57,960 bases of DNA from an uncultured Clostridium sp. (GTDB lineage Bacteria > Bacillota > Clostridia > TANB77 > CAG-508): NCBI GenBank assembly GCA_945865665.1, contig CAMBEE010000002.1, forward strand, positions 1 to 57,960. Reading direction: 5' to 3'. Below, piece by piece: positions 17,746-27,463 of the stretch (its first letter is position 1; each line of letters starts with the position of its first letter). The translations under genes and the position numbers were made by a program. Below the pieces are notes generated by a model that did no database searches, had not been told where the DNA came from, and saw only the letters and a list, made by a program, of their open reading frames with translations.

Positions 17746-17898
17746 TTATAAAAAGTTTAATAAATCAACATTAAAAAAATCATAAAGTTTTTTTCTAAAA
17801 TAGAATTATTATTTTTAAAAGTAAACATAAAATATTGAAAAGAAACAAAAAATATGATAAAATATTGAATTAAATATTAAAAGAAATGGAGAAGGGTA

Positions 17899-20409
17899 AT
17901 GGAGAATTCAAAAATAATAAACAAATTTTATCTAGATAAAGAAAAAGATATAATAGTAAATCTATACAAAACAAGTGAAGACGAACTAACATACATACTA
18001 GAAACACCAAATCACGGAACAGGAAACCTAATAACAAACCTAGCAAAAATATGCGGACTAAAAACAATAAAAAACGAAAAAGACATGAAAATAATAAAAG
18101 GCGAAATACCAGCAAGTTTAAATGGTGATAATGAAGAAGTTTACATATTTAGACTAGGAGGAATAAAAATAGCCAATATTTACACTGATGGAAGAATAGA
18201 AATAAAAGCAACAATTCCAGCAATCAGTAAAACATTAATGTCACAAACAAAACGATATAATTTAAGCATAAATCAAACTCTAGTAAAAGCATATATACTA
18301 AAAAAAGCCAAATTCAGAACAGACTTACATACACATATGAATGCAAACTTGCCAGCAGACTGCTTAATAGCACTTGGAATAAAACATCAAGTTAGGTATC
18401 CTTTATACTATATCAAAAAAATAGACTTAAAAATAACTAAAGAACAAGAAGAAAAAATATATGAACAAAGAAAAGAAGTTGAAAAACAATTCGAGAACTC
18501 AACACTAACAGGAAAATATCTAACAAGAAGAATTGATGACAATACATTTATAAATTTTGCAGACCTAATATTAAATAACTTAGAAAATGCACCAGAAAAC
18601 ATAGCAAAAATACGAAAAAGTCTAGAAATACTAAAAGATGGACAAGCAGTATTCACAAATCTTGAAAAATTATATTTATATAGATACGTTTTTGCAAAAG
18701 GCTCAGAAAGCACAGAAAAAATCAACCTAGAAAAAAGAAAAATAGAGACAATATCAGATAAAGAAATAAAAGAAATGCTAATAAAAATGATAGAAGATAC
18801 AAAAAAAGGTAGCCCATATGCAAAAAACAACTTAAGACAAGACAAACTATTATGGATAGCAAGAGAATATCAAAAGCAAGGAATATATTACACAGAAATA
18901 TCAGACACAACACTAACAAAAAAAGGAATACCTGCAATTGAACTACTAGAAGAAGTACATCAAATAATGCCAGAAATTGAAAAAGAAACAGGAGTAAAAA
19001 TCAGATTTTTGGTAGCAATAAGAAGAATACCACTTACAATAATAAAAGACGCAAAAACAAGCAACAATTATTTAAGAGAAAATTTAAATGTATTAAAAGC
19101 AGTATCCAGAAGTCCATATGTAGTGGGAAGTGACTTTATTGGAGAAGAAATAAATGATATTTCAGAATTAAAACCAGCAATAGAGGAAATAGTTCAATAT
19201 GTATGCAATGAAGACAAAGGCTACACAGTAAGAATACATGCTGGAGAAAATGACAGCTTAAGAGACAATGTAAGAAAATCAATAGAATGTGTAAAAGAAA
19301 GCCTAAAACCAGGGCAAAAAATGCCAAGAATAAGAATTGGGCACGGATTATACACCCAAAAATTAGATTCTGAAAAAGGAAGAAAATTAATGCAAGAAAT
19401 AAAAGAATCAGGAGCAGTATTGGAATTCCAGTTAACATCAAATGTAAGACTAAATAACCTAAGCAATCTAAAAAATCATCCAATAAAGAAATACTTAGAA
19501 AATGACATCAAATGTGTACAAGGAACAGATGGATGCGGATTCTATGGAACAGATACAGTTGATGAACAACTAGCAATACAAAATTTATTGGGATTAAGCA
19601 ATGAAGATTTTTTTAAAATGAGAAAAGTAGAAGATGAAATAATGAAACACGAAGACAAATACTTTTCAGAAAAAAGTAAAAAATTCAATAAATTTTTGGC
19701 AGGAAGAAGTATAAGAGACGCAATACTTGACTTAGAAGAAAAAATAGAAGAAGAAAGCAAAAACAATGATATACCACTAAGAATAAATCATGATATAGAA
19801 TCAGAAAAAATATTAAGAGATAAGATAAAACCACTACCAACAGATAAAATGCCAATAATAATTGCGGGAGGAAGTTTTAACGCAAAACATAGGGAAACAA
19901 GAGTTACAGAACAAGGCGTACAAATGTTAGAAGAGCTAATCACAAAAATTGATAACCAAAAGGCATATTTTGTAATAGGACACAAAGTTGAAGGATATGA
20001 AAAAGCTATAATAGATATATCAAAAAAATTAAATAAAAAGTTTGAAATATATGCAATTATTCCTAAAAAGATTTCAAAAGAAGTTGGGGAAAGACTTTTA
20101 AGCAATGAGATAAATGGAATTCGTATTTCAACAGAAAGTGAGGAATTTGGAATTTATAAAAGCTTTAATTATGAAATTTTTGAAAGAAGGAGTTCAATTG
20201 TTGTTGCTTTTGATGGTAATTCTCCTGTTTCTAATTTGGTTCAAGAAGCTAAAAATGGAAAGGGGAGTTCTAAGATATATGTAAATAAGGAGAACTATAA
20301 TTTGAGAGTAAAGGCTAGGTCCCTACAAGGTTATGTTGTTCCATTTAACTTGGTTGATAATGATAACATTGTTGATATAATTTTAGATGATAATCCAGAG
20401 ATTATTTAA
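17899..20409 (+). CDS. Adenosine-deaminase-like protein fused to a SLOG-like Rossmann domain
   Basis: An 836-aa cytosolic protein in three parts. Residues 1-135 are an unassigned beta-rich N-terminal domain. Residues about 138-600 are a metal-dependent (adenosine) deaminase barrel: His144/His146 (TDLHTHMNANL), His447 and Glu450 (HAGEN), His482 (GHG) and Asp544 (QGTDG), so all catalytic positions are present. Residues about 650-810 look like a SLOG/LOG nucleotide-binding fold: IIIAGGSFNAKH, FVIGHKVEGYEKAI and SIVVAFDGNSPVSNLVQEAK. Ordinary Ada is about 340 aa. The fusion suggests deamination of a nucleotide signal or modified nucleoside bound by the second domain. DUF1653 follows 29 bp downstream. 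The deaminase call is firm, the SLOG call moderate. Confidence 0.75.
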   Translation: MENSKIINKFYLDKEKDIIVNLYKTSEDELTYILETPNHGTGNLITNLAKICGLKTIKNEKDMKIIKGEIPASLNGDNEEVYIFRLGGIKIANIYTDGRIEIKATIPAISKTLMSQTKRYNLSINQTLVKAYILKKAKFRTDLHTHMNANLPADCLIALGIKHQVRYPLYYIKKIDLKITKEQEEKIYEQRKEVEKQFENSTLTGKYLTRRIDDNTFINFADLILNNLENAPENIAKIRKSLEILKDGQAVFTNLEKLYLYRYVFAKGSESTEKINLEKRKIETISDKEIKEMLIKMIEDTKKGSPYAKNNLRQDKLLWIAREYQKQGIYYTEISDTTLTKKGIPAIELLEEVHQIMPEIEKETGVKIRFLVAIRRIPLTIIKDAKTSNNYLRENLNVLKAVSRSPYVVGSDFIGEEINDISELKPAIEEIVQYVCNEDKGYTVRIHAGENDSLRDNVRKSIECVKESLKPGQKMPRIRIGHGLYTQKLDSEKGRKLMQEIKESGAVLEFQLTSNVRLNNLSNLKNHPIKKYLENDIKCVQGTDGCGFYGTDTVDEQLAIQNLLGLSNEDFFKMRKVEDEIMKHEDKYFSEKSKKFNKFLAGRSIRDAILDLEEKIEEESKNNDIPLRINHDIESEKILRDKIKPLPTDKMPIIIAGGSFNAKHRETRVTEQGVQMLEELITKIDNQKAYFVIGHKVEGYEKAIIDISKKLNKKFEIYAIIPKKISKEVGERLLSNEINGIRISTESEEFGIYKSFNYEIFERRSSIVVAFDGNSPVSNLVQEAKNGKGSSKIYVNKENYNLRVKARSLQGYVVPFNLVDNDNIVDIILDDNPEII

Positions 20410-20438
20410 AATAGAATTTATAGAAAAGAGGGCGTAAA

Positions 20439-20672
20439 ATGAGAGAATTAAAAATAAAAGGAATTTATAAACACTATAAAGGAGATTTATATATTGTTGA
20501 AGATATAATTTATCATAGTGAAACTTCTGAAAAAATGGTTGCATATAGAGCATTATATGGAGATAATAAATTATGGTGTAGACCTTATGATATGTTTTTG
20601 GATGAAATAAATAAGAATGGTCAAAAATATAGATTTGAATTACAAGATATTAAAAGTGTAAATGATAAATAA
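20439..20672 (+). CDS. DUF1653 protein
   Basis: A 77-aa protein with the family core KHYKGDLYIVEDIIYHSETSEKMVAYRALYGD and a WCRPYDMF motif. It forms a small SH3-like barrel of unknown function. It begins 29 bp after the deaminase-fusion gene with GAGGG as SD, so the two are probably co-transcribed. No terminator separates them. Confidence 0.85.
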   Translation: MRELKIKGIYKHYKGDLYIVEDIIYHSETSEKMVAYRALYGDNKLWCRPYDMFLDEINKNGQKYRFELQDIKSVNDK

Positions 20673-20787
20673 ATTACAATTAATTAAAAAATATAGAAAA
20701 ACAAGTAAAACAAATGAATTAAAAATGAGGTAAATTCAAAAATACTGTAGAAATTCATCTATTAAATTTCTACAGTATAAATTGTTT

Positions 20788-20864
<77 letters not shown>

Positions 20865-20942
20865 ATACACTATATTATAATTGCTTTTTTAATAATATTC
20901 AAGTAATTTAACAAAAAAATTTTAAAAAATTTTTAAAACTTC

Positions 20943-20971
20943 TTGCAAATACTTAAAAAATGTGCTATTAT
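20943..20971 (+). promoter_or_regulatory. Promoter of tRNA-Pro
   Basis: TTGCAA, 17 bp, TATTAT, 29 bp before the tRNA. Confidence 0.7.
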
Positions 20972-21000
20972 ATATAAGCGTTAAACAAAATTGTTTATTT

Positions 21001-21076
21001 CGAGGTGTAGCGCAGTTGGTAGCGCGCGTGGTTTGGGACCATGAGGTCGCAGGTTCGATCCCTGTCACCTCGACCA
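21001..21076 (+). tRNA. tRNA-Pro (TGG), integration site of the tandem elements
   Basis: Acceptor CGAGGTG pairs with CACCTCG, the anticodon loop is TTTGGGA and CCA is encoded. Its last 11 bases are the core repeated at three downstream att sites. Confidence 0.95.
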
Positions 21077-21079
21077 TAT
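21066..21079 (+). other. attL of element 1 (tRNA-Pro 3' end)
   Basis: CACCTCGACCATAT. Shared in full with 31580-31593 and 48167-48180. The 11-bp core is also at 38923-38933. Confidence 0.85.
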
Positions 21080-21081
21080 AA

Positions 21082-21174
21082 GCTGGGTTTGAATAAAACT
21101 CAGCAATTTTTTTTGAAACTTAAAAATAGTATAAATAGCGTAGTTTAAGAATATTTAAGCTATGCTATTTTTTT
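21082..21174 (+). terminator. Double terminator at the left end of element 1
   Basis: GCTGGGTTT/AAACTCAGC followed by T8 (21082-21114), then a second hairpin AAATAGC/GCTATTT followed by T7 (about 21132-21174). They replace the terminator of tRNA-Pro displaced by integration. Confidence 0.75.
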
Positions 21175-21344
21175 GTAGAGTTTTATAAAAGGTCAGAAAA
21201 AGCACAAAGTTAGGTGGGAAAAACTTGTGTCGTAATTTTTTAAATCAAATATTTTTGTGTCGCAATGTGTGTCGTAAATTTAATAAAAATTAAAATCTAT
21301 ATAAATTTTTAACCATTGATAATTCAATGAAAGGAAGAAGAGAT

Positions 21345-21893
21345 ATGGATGAAAATTTATTATTTAATGCAACTGAATTACTACAATATAAATATATAAC
21401 TGTTCCCAAAGAACTATTTATAAACCCAAGATACAGAACATTATCTTCAGATAGCAAATTATTATATGGATTTATATTAGATAGATTTTCTTTATCACTA
21501 AAAAATAATTGGAAAGATGAAAATGGAAAAGCCTATCTTATTTTTACAAGAAAAGATATTCAAAAATTGCTTAATTTATCAGATAAAACAGTTACGAAAG
21601 CATTTAAAGAATTATCTGATTGTAAACTTATATATGAGAAAAAACAAGGAAGGAATAAACCTAATTTGATTTATCCTTGCAAAATGATTTCAGAAGAATG
21701 GAATCGTAAAAATTACGATTCAGGAACAGGAAAAAATACGATTCTGGAATCGGAAAATTTACGATGTAATAATACTAATAATAACTATACTAATAAAGTA
21801 ATTAGCAAATCACAAAAAAATAATTTTGAACAAAGAGATTATTCTGCTTTTGACTTTAATACTTTATTAGCTAATTATGAACAATTAATTTAA
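21345..21893 (+). CDS. RepA-N-like replication initiator protein (element 1)
   Basis: A 182-aa DNA-binding protein. The N-terminal RepA-N winged-helix region (KYITVPKELFINPRYRTLSSDSKLLYGFILDRFSLSLKNNW) is followed by a second helix-turn-helix (FTRKDIQKLLNLSDKTVTKAFKELSDCKLI). A short disordered stretch and the C-terminal FEQRDYSAFDFNTLLANYE come next. That tail pattern recurs in the equivalent proteins of elements 2 and 3. Replication while excised is a known trait of some mobilizable elements. Start ATG 21345 fits the AAGGAAGAAGAG site better than ATG 21327. Confidence 0.8.
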   Translation: MDENLLFNATELLQYKYITVPKELFINPRYRTLSSDSKLLYGFILDRFSLSLKNNWKDENGKAYLIFTRKDIQKLLNLSDKTVTKAFKELSDCKLIYEKKQGRNKPNLIYPCKMISEEWNRKNYDSGTGKNTILESENLRCNNTNNNYTNKVISKSQKNNFEQRDYSAFDFNTLLANYEQLI

Positions 21894-21908
21894 AAGGAGA
21901 TTTTGATT

Positions 21909-22313
21909 ATGGAAAACAAAGAATTAAAAGATAGATTTATAGATGAAAAAACAGGAATTGAATATATAAAACAAGGCGATTATTATTTGCCTAACTTAAT
22001 TTTAAGTTCAGAAGATACTAATTATAAAATTGGAAAATACGGAAGAATGAAATTAAATTATCTGAAAAATAATAAGAAATCTGAATATACAATATTGTTA
22101 ATGGATGGTAAATTAAATAAGTATTTACACGAGATTAATATTGCTTGTGAAGAACGAATTAGAACAATTATATCTCAGTTAATACAGCAAGAAAATGTAA
22201 CTGAAGAATTAAAAACAACTAATCAAATGGAATGGGTTAGATGTATGAATTCTGTTAAAAATAGAGCAGAAGAAATTATATTAAAAGAATTAATTTATGA
22301 AGAGGTGTTATAG
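21909..22313 (+). CDS. TnpV family transposon-encoded protein (element 1)
   Basis: A 134-aa protein with the TnpV pattern: GDYYLPNLIL, YGRMKLNYLKNN, LLMDGKLNKYLHEI, NQMEWVRCMNSVKNRAEEI and ELIYE. Function unknown; it is common in Firmicute integrative elements. ATG 21909 lies 9 nt after AGGAG. It sits between rep and the DUF6664-like gene, as its counterpart does in element 3 (39879-40265). Confidence 0.8.
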   Translation: MENKELKDRFIDEKTGIEYIKQGDYYLPNLILSSEDTNYKIGKYGRMKLNYLKNNKKSEYTILLMDGKLNKYLHEINIACEERIRTIISQLIQQENVTEELKTTNQMEWVRCMNSVKNRAEEIILKELIYEEVL

Positions 22314-22315
22314 AA

Positions 22316-22630
22316 ATGGATGAGATAAGATTATATGAAATGTATTTAAATGAGGCTATTGAAGAAAGAAAAATTAATTTAATAAATAGTAACAATAACT
22401 ATAAAAAATTAAAAAAGGAATTTGATGATATTATGAATAAATATCCTAATTTACAACTTATTTTAGAAGAAGATAGAGAGATGATTTTGAATGAAAACGA
22501 ATGTAAAATGTTGCAAAAATTAGTTGCAATTTATATGGATATTTGCGACTTAGAAGAGAAAGAAATTTTCCTTTTAGGTGGTAAAGAAATGTATTTTTAT
22601 TTAAAAGATACAGGCATTATTAATAAATGA
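22316..22630 (+). CDS. DUF6664-like small protein (element 1)
   Basis: A 104-aa acidic, helical protein starting 2 nt after TnpV. The conserved block KYPNLQLILEEDREMILNENECKMLQKLVAIYMD...EIFLLGGKEMYFYLKDTGI is closely shared with element 3 (40280-40603). It probably belongs to a family I know as DUF6664, found beside TnpV and rep in mobilizable elements. Function unknown. GAGGTG is the SD inside the end of TnpV, so translation is coupled. Confidence 0.65.
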   Translation: MDEIRLYEMYLNEAIEERKINLINSNNNYKKLKKEFDDIMNKYPNLQLILEEDREMILNENECKMLQKLVAIYMDICDLEEKEIFLLGGKEMYFYLKDTGIINK

Positions 22631-22640
22631 AATATTTAAA

Positions 22641-22735
22641 GCAAGCGACGCATTTGTACTCCCGTTCAAATACCGCTTGTTATTTTTTTGTAAAAATAAA
22701 TTAATGGGGAATTTCTTCCCCAAACCCCTTTAAAT
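22641..22735 (+). other. Candidate oriT of element 1
   Basis: Outer stem CAAGCG (22642-22647) / CGCTTG (22674-22679) around ATTTGTACTCCCGTTCAAAT, then GGGGAA/TTCCCC (22706-22721) and CCCC. The same order of parts precedes mobC in elements 2 and 3. The right arm plus T7 could also stop transcription. Confidence 0.65.
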
Positions 22736-22760
22736 TTTTTTGAAAGGAGCAGATAAAATT

Positions 22761-23102
22761 ATGAGAAAAAGAACAATAAAAAAACAATTATGGATAAATC
22801 AAGATGAAGATAATTTATTAAAATTAAAATCTAAAAAAACAGGATTAAGTGAGTCGGAATTTTTAAGAAGTTGTATCAAAGGATACAAAATAAAAGAACA
22901 ACCTACAAAAGAAATAAGAGAATTCACAAAGCAGATTTCAGGCATAGCAAATAATATAAATCAAATTGCAATTAGAACTAATATAAGAGGTTATGTGCAA
23001 TCTGATGAATTGGAATATTTAAAGAATACTATTAACAAATTCATTTTAGAATTTCAAAGGAAGGTTTATTCAAGAGGAGATGAGTTTTATGGCAATAATT
23101 AA
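22761..23102 (+). CDS. mobC: MobC-like relaxosome accessory protein (element 1)
   Basis: A 113-aa basic protein. A ribbon-helix-helix-like N-terminus (RTIKKQLWINQDEDNLLKLKSKKTGLSESEFLRSCIKGYKI) is followed by the MobC core ISGIANNINQIA. It binds oriT and helps the relaxase nick. Start ATG 22761 after AAGGAG. Its 3' end overlaps the relaxase start by 14 bp, giving coupled translation. Close homologue at 40846-41166. Confidence 0.85.
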   Translation: MRKRTIKKQLWINQDEDNLLKLKSKKTGLSESEFLRSCIKGYKIKEQPTKEIREFTKQISGIANNINQIAIRTNIRGYVQSDELEYLKNTINKFILEFQRKVYSRGDEFYGNN

Positions 23103-24396
23103 AATAAAAAATATTAAAAGTAATCTTCAAACAGTTATCAATTATGGAAAGAACGGAGATAAAACGGAACATGGCATTTTTGTTTCAAGTGTTAATTGTG
23201 CAGTTCCAACTGCATATGAAGAAATGGCATTAACTAAAAAATTTTTTCATAAAGAAGATAAAACTTTAGGTTATCACATAATACAATCATTTAATAGATT
23301 TGAATTGCCACCTGAAAGAGCAAATCAAATTGGAAAACAATTTGCTGAAGAAATGTGGGGAGATAAATATCAAGTAGTTATTTGTACTCATATAAATAAG
23401 AAAAATGTTCATAATCACATAATTCTAAATTCTGTTTCATTTGTAGATGGCAAGAAATATCATAATGGTAATGAAGATATTGCATTTGTGAAACAAGTTT
23501 CTGACAGATTATGTCTTGAAAATGGATTAAGAGTAGTAAATACAACACGAGCTGAAAAAGAAAAGGAATTTAGGCAAAAGAATATTGATTATTTTAATCG
23601 TAGAGACGAAAAAATGAAGAAAATAATAACTGATATTGATGAGGCAATAAAATCCGTTAAAAAGTATTCTGATTTCAAATTAGTTTTAAAAGCTAAAGGT
23701 TATGAAAATATTAAAGATAGTGGAAAATATTTTTTAATGAAAACTCCATATTTTCAAAGAAATGTCCGAATTGATAGAGCATTTGGAGAAAAATATTCTG
23801 TACAAGTTATCAAAGAAAGAATTTATTATCCCAAAACAAATAATTATTTAGTACCTTTTGCAAATTATCAAAAGAAATATTATAAAAAAGTATATACAGG
23901 ACCAAAAATAGATACAGAAAAATATAAATGGAATATTTTTTATAGATGGTATATTCAAGCATTGTTTTGGCTTGGAATACTGCCTGCAAAAGTAATTGTA
24001 CAAGAAGTTACTGTTCAAGATTATAAAGCAAGAAATAAAACTAAAATGGTATTTGAAGAATTGAGTTTTATAAATCAAAGTCATTCTAAATCTATTGAAG
24101 ATATTAAAAAGCATAAAAAAGAAATTGAAGAAAAATTACCAGAAATAAAAAGTAACCGTGAAAACTTGTGGAGAAATTTTCATAAAGCAAGTTCTTCAGA
24201 AGAAAAATCAGGAATAAAAGAAAGAATTGAGCTTATAACTGATGAAATTAATACTTTATATGGTCAAAGAAATGCTTGCAATAAAATTATTGCAACTTAT
24301 AATAAAGTATATGCAGAAGTTCAAAAAGAGATTGCCGAAAAAGAAAAATTTAAAGAATTAACAAGTAATGATAAAAAGAACATTAGAAACAGATAA
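23089..24396 (+). CDS. Relaxase, MobP/VirD2-like (element 1)
   Basis: A 435-aa mobilization nuclease. The N-terminal relaxase domain has the metal-binding His motif VHNHIILN (His108, His110), preceded by VVICTHINKK, and conserved FVDGKKYHN. The catalytic Tyr is probably in the first 30 residues (VINYGKNGDKTEHG). The C-terminal third is a charged helical region. Start ATG 23089 suits AGGAG; ATG 23080 is too close to it. It would nick oriT just upstream of mobC. A hairpin terminator follows. Confidence 0.85.
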   Translation: MAIIKIKNIKSNLQTVINYGKNGDKTEHGIFVSSVNCAVPTAYEEMALTKKFFHKEDKTLGYHIIQSFNRFELPPERANQIGKQFAEEMWGDKYQVVICTHINKKNVHNHIILNSVSFVDGKKYHNGNEDIAFVKQVSDRLCLENGLRVVNTTRAEKEKEFRQKNIDYFNRRDEKMKKIITDIDEAIKSVKKYSDFKLVLKAKGYENIKDSGKYFLMKTPYFQRNVRIDRAFGEKYSVQVIKERIYYPKTNNYLVPFANYQKKYYKKVYTGPKIDTEKYKWNIFYRWYIQALFWLGILPAKVIVQEVTVQDYKARNKTKMVFEELSFINQSHSKSIEDIKKHKKEIEEKLPEIKSNRENLWRNFHKASSSEEKSGIKERIELITDEINTLYGQRNACNKIIATYNKVYAEVQKEIAEKEKFKELTSNDKKNIRNR

Positions 24397-24425
24397 AATG
24401 AAGTTATCTTAGACTTCATTTTATC
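24393..24425. terminator. Bidirectional terminator between relaxase and HD-protein genes
   Basis: ATAAAATGAAG and CTTCATTTTAT are perfect arms with A-rich and T-rich flanks. Confidence 0.8.
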
Positions 24426-27400
24426 TGTTTTTATCAATCTCTGCCTCATTGCTTTTATCTATAGATTTAAATAACCCGCTTACATCAACAAAATTTAAAA
24501 ATGTACAATAATTTGTATTTTCATCTGAAAGTTCTCTTTCTATCATCTGCCTAATTAATTCTTGATCATTAGTATTAGATTTACTAAAAATATCATTTAA
24601 TAAAATAGATAATTTTTCAAATATTTCTGTGGTTTGCTCGGAAAATCTATACTCTTTATCCATAAAAGAATATCCTTTGCCTAATTGAAAGGCTCTACGA
24701 ATTATATTTTTATTTCCTTCATATGGGTTAAGAAATTGCTCTATTAGTTCTTGACTGTTAGATGAAGAATTTTGAAACATTTCCTGTGCTTGATTATAAT
24801 ATTCTTCAACATTTGCCTTAATTATCTCAAATTGTTTATCTAAATCAATATATAAAATTGGAATTTTATGTTGTTTATTTAAACGTCTAGCTATATTTGA
24901 AACTCTATCTAAACATAAAATTGCTTGAGGAGAAGCATCTGCCACAACCTCATTATTTGCACTTTTTATATTTCCAATTAAATCTTCTTGTCTTAAATAA
25001 CTGATATTTTTTTGAGTGTCATTATGAACTAATCTTTTTCTTTCAGAGTTATCCCTTGGTTTATCATATTCTGTATATAAATCAGCATTTCCCATATAAG
25101 AGATATTATTTTCTTCTTGAGGAAAATATACAAAAAGTAAATCATCAGAATAAGAATCTTCTTTATTTAATCGTGCACCATAAATATGTCCTAGATAATT
25201 TTGATTAATAGATGATAAACATCTTTGTCTGTATTTACTAATATCTACCGTATATCTTTGTTTTATTTTTCTTTTTACTCCTAATCTTTTTCTGACTAAA
25301 TATTTAGTTGCTGCCATCGATTTAATTATTGGATTTTTACTTTCCTTTTCATTATTATACTGCGAAGCAAGTCCATTTAAATAATGAACTAGAAATGGAC
25401 TTCCATACCCTGCAATAACTGAAATTAATAACTCATATTCTTTACCAGTAATATCAATAATACCTTCGTTTTGCTCATTTTCAATCGTGCTTAACATTTT
25501 TTTACTATTCTGTACAATATCTTTTTTAGCATATTTCTCAAGTCTGTTTTCAATTCCTGTTGTCATTTCATCCCATTCAAAGCCCTTGCATTTTTCATCA
25601 ATTTCTTCACAAATTGAAATTACATTTTCTATATCTTCAGCTAAATATAATTTATAAAACAATTCAAAATAGTCATCTTTTTCAGATTTATCATCTTTAA
25701 AATACTTTAGATAAAAATACATGTTTGTTTGAAATTTTTCAGATTGATGTAGTTTTGTTTTTATAATTTTTTTCTTTGCTTCTTTTAAATCATCACAATT
25801 TCTTACCAAACTATATAATTTAGTATTTCCTGATTCTTTAAGATTTCGTATTTCTGATATATTAGTTATATTTAAATCTTCTAGGTTTCCACTAATACTA
25901 TCTTTTATAATTCTAATTTCATCATCAGTTAATTCATCAGGTAGGTTAACTAAAAATTCAACTAGTATATCTTGTTTTTTTAATGAGTCTTTAGTAAACA
26001 ATTTTAGTTTATAAAAATGTTGTATTACTCTACATTTTTCTTCAAAGTTTTTTTCGGGTAATCCGCTCAAAGTAACATATGCAAGTGCAATAGCATCTTT
26101 AGGAATATCTGTAATACTATTTATTTTGTTTATTTCTTGTGTTGTATCTTCCTTTCTTGCTATCATTGGTGCAATAAACATTGGTAGTGGAACAGCATTC
26201 TTAATAAATACTGTACTTTCTTCTTTACTTAATTTTTTATATGATTCAATCCTTGAATATAAAAGTTCTTTAGCGAATTCAATTTGATTTTTATCCATTT
26301 TATCATAAGTAATTGATAGTATTCCAAAATATTTTTTATATTCATCATATAAATCCATCTGCCCAATTTTTATTAAGTCTTCTTTCTTTTCTTTACTGAA
26401 GTTTATAATTGTGTTTCCAAAGTTATCAAATCCAAACCACTTATCAAGTTTTCCTTTTTCTCTTTCTGCACAAAATTTTTGTAAACCTAGTTTTACTATA
26501 GACTCAACAAATAAGTTACCTTCAACTTGATATCTATTTTCTATAATTTCTAAATCTTTCTTATTTAAAGTTGTTAAAATATCAATAAAATCTTTTATAG
26601 AAATTTCGGATTTAACATTTTTGTATGTATCTAATAATGATAAAAAGCCTTTTTCTTCTACTACTTTTAATTGCATAAAATTTTCACTTATGTCATTTAT
26701 TTGAAAATTTGCATCAGGAGAACTTTCTTGAATAGTATCAAACATTTTCTGTACATCTTCATTTGTAAAACTATAAAAATTTCTTTTAGGTGTAAAAGTT
26801 AGTTCTTTTTTTTCTAATTCTGTTTTTGCCATACCTACTAATTTTCTTGAATTATCATTTGCAAGTCTAGTTACATCTAAATCGCCAAGTCGTACTCTAT
26901 CTAATTTGTCAGCATCTTTTACAATACTTAAACAATATTCATATTTTTTTCTTTGTTCTTCAGATAACCTACTTAAATCTTCCTTATTTTGATTTGAACT
27001 TAAGCAATGTTCTTCTATTATGAAACAAATTAAATCAATATCTTCTTTTGAAAATTCGCCTTCTTTTTCTAGCAACTTTCTTGCAATTTTTGCACCTTCA
27101 ACCCCATGTTTGCTATCTTCTCCATTAGTTTCTCTTCCAATATCATGCAACATTGCTGCCTTGGCAACTATTTTTAAGGTATTTTCATCTATATTTTCTA
27201 ATAAACCAATTGCATAAGAATTAAATATTACTCTAATTGTATGATTTATTGAATGTGCACCTTCTTCTATTTTAAACAAATTTTGTATTTTTTCTATACT
27301 ATTTAAATCAAATTCTAATTTAGAATAAAATCCTTTTTCTTTCATTAAATTAACAATATAATCATATGTAATATGCTCTTCAAGTAAGTTTTGATTATTT

Positions 27401-27444
27401 CTTGTTATGCCAAGCTTCATTAATATTTTTGCTATTATATTCAT
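24421..27444 (-). CDS. Large HD-domain protein, element 1 cargo of unknown function
   Basis: A 1007-aa soluble protein. An HD phosphohydrolase domain lies at about 60-200: His68, His100-Asp101 (MLHDIGRE), Glu145-His146 and Asp177 (KDADKLDRVRLG) are all present. The middle (about 210-700) is helical and unassigned. The C-terminal 300 residues contain YTVDISKYRQRCLSSINQNYLGHIYG, LLFVYFPQEENNISYMGN and VVADASPQAILCLDRV, none of which I can assign. HD domains cut phosphate bonds in nucleotides or second messengers. A cargo place beside a MazF-like gene makes a defence or host-interaction role plausible but unproven. GGAAAGG is the SD. The promoter has phased repeats. Confidence 0.6.
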   Translation of the reverse strand: MNIIAKILMKLGITRNNQNLLEEHITYDYIVNLMKEKGFYSKLEFDLNSIEKIQNLFKIEEGAHSINHTIRVIFNSYAIGLLENIDENTLKIVAKAAMLHDIGRETNGEDSKHGVEGAKIARKLLEKEGEFSKEDIDLICFIIEEHCLSSNQNKEDLSRLSEEQRKKYEYCLSIVKDADKLDRVRLGDLDVTRLANDNSRKLVGMAKTELEKKELTFTPKRNFYSFTNEDVQKMFDTIQESSPDANFQINDISENFMQLKVVEEKGFLSLLDTYKNVKSEISIKDFIDILTTLNKKDLEIIENRYQVEGNLFVESIVKLGLQKFCAEREKGKLDKWFGFDNFGNTIINFSKEKKEDLIKIGQMDLYDEYKKYFGILSITYDKMDKNQIEFAKELLYSRIESYKKLSKEESTVFIKNAVPLPMFIAPMIARKEDTTQEINKINSITDIPKDAIALAYVTLSGLPEKNFEEKCRVIQHFYKLKLFTKDSLKKQDILVEFLVNLPDELTDDEIRIIKDSISGNLEDLNITNISEIRNLKESGNTKLYSLVRNCDDLKEAKKKIIKTKLHQSEKFQTNMYFYLKYFKDDKSEKDDYFELFYKLYLAEDIENVISICEEIDEKCKGFEWDEMTTGIENRLEKYAKKDIVQNSKKMLSTIENEQNEGIIDITGKEYELLISVIAGYGSPFLVHYLNGLASQYNNEKESKNPIIKSMAATKYLVRKRLGVKRKIKQRYTVDISKYRQRCLSSINQNYLGHIYGARLNKEDSYSDDLLFVYFPQEENNISYMGNADLYTEYDKPRDNSERKRLVHNDTQKNISYLRQEDLIGNIKSANNEVVADASPQAILCLDRVSNIARRLNKQHKIPILYIDLDKQFEIIKANVEEYYNQAQEMFQNSSSNSQELIEQFLNPYEGNKNIIRRAFQLGKGYSFMDKEYRFSEQTTEIFEKLSILLNDIFSKSNTNDQELIRQMIERELSDENTNYCTFLNFVDVSGLFKSIDKSNEAEIDKNR

Positions 27445-27463
27445 TTTTTTCCTTTCCTAATTA

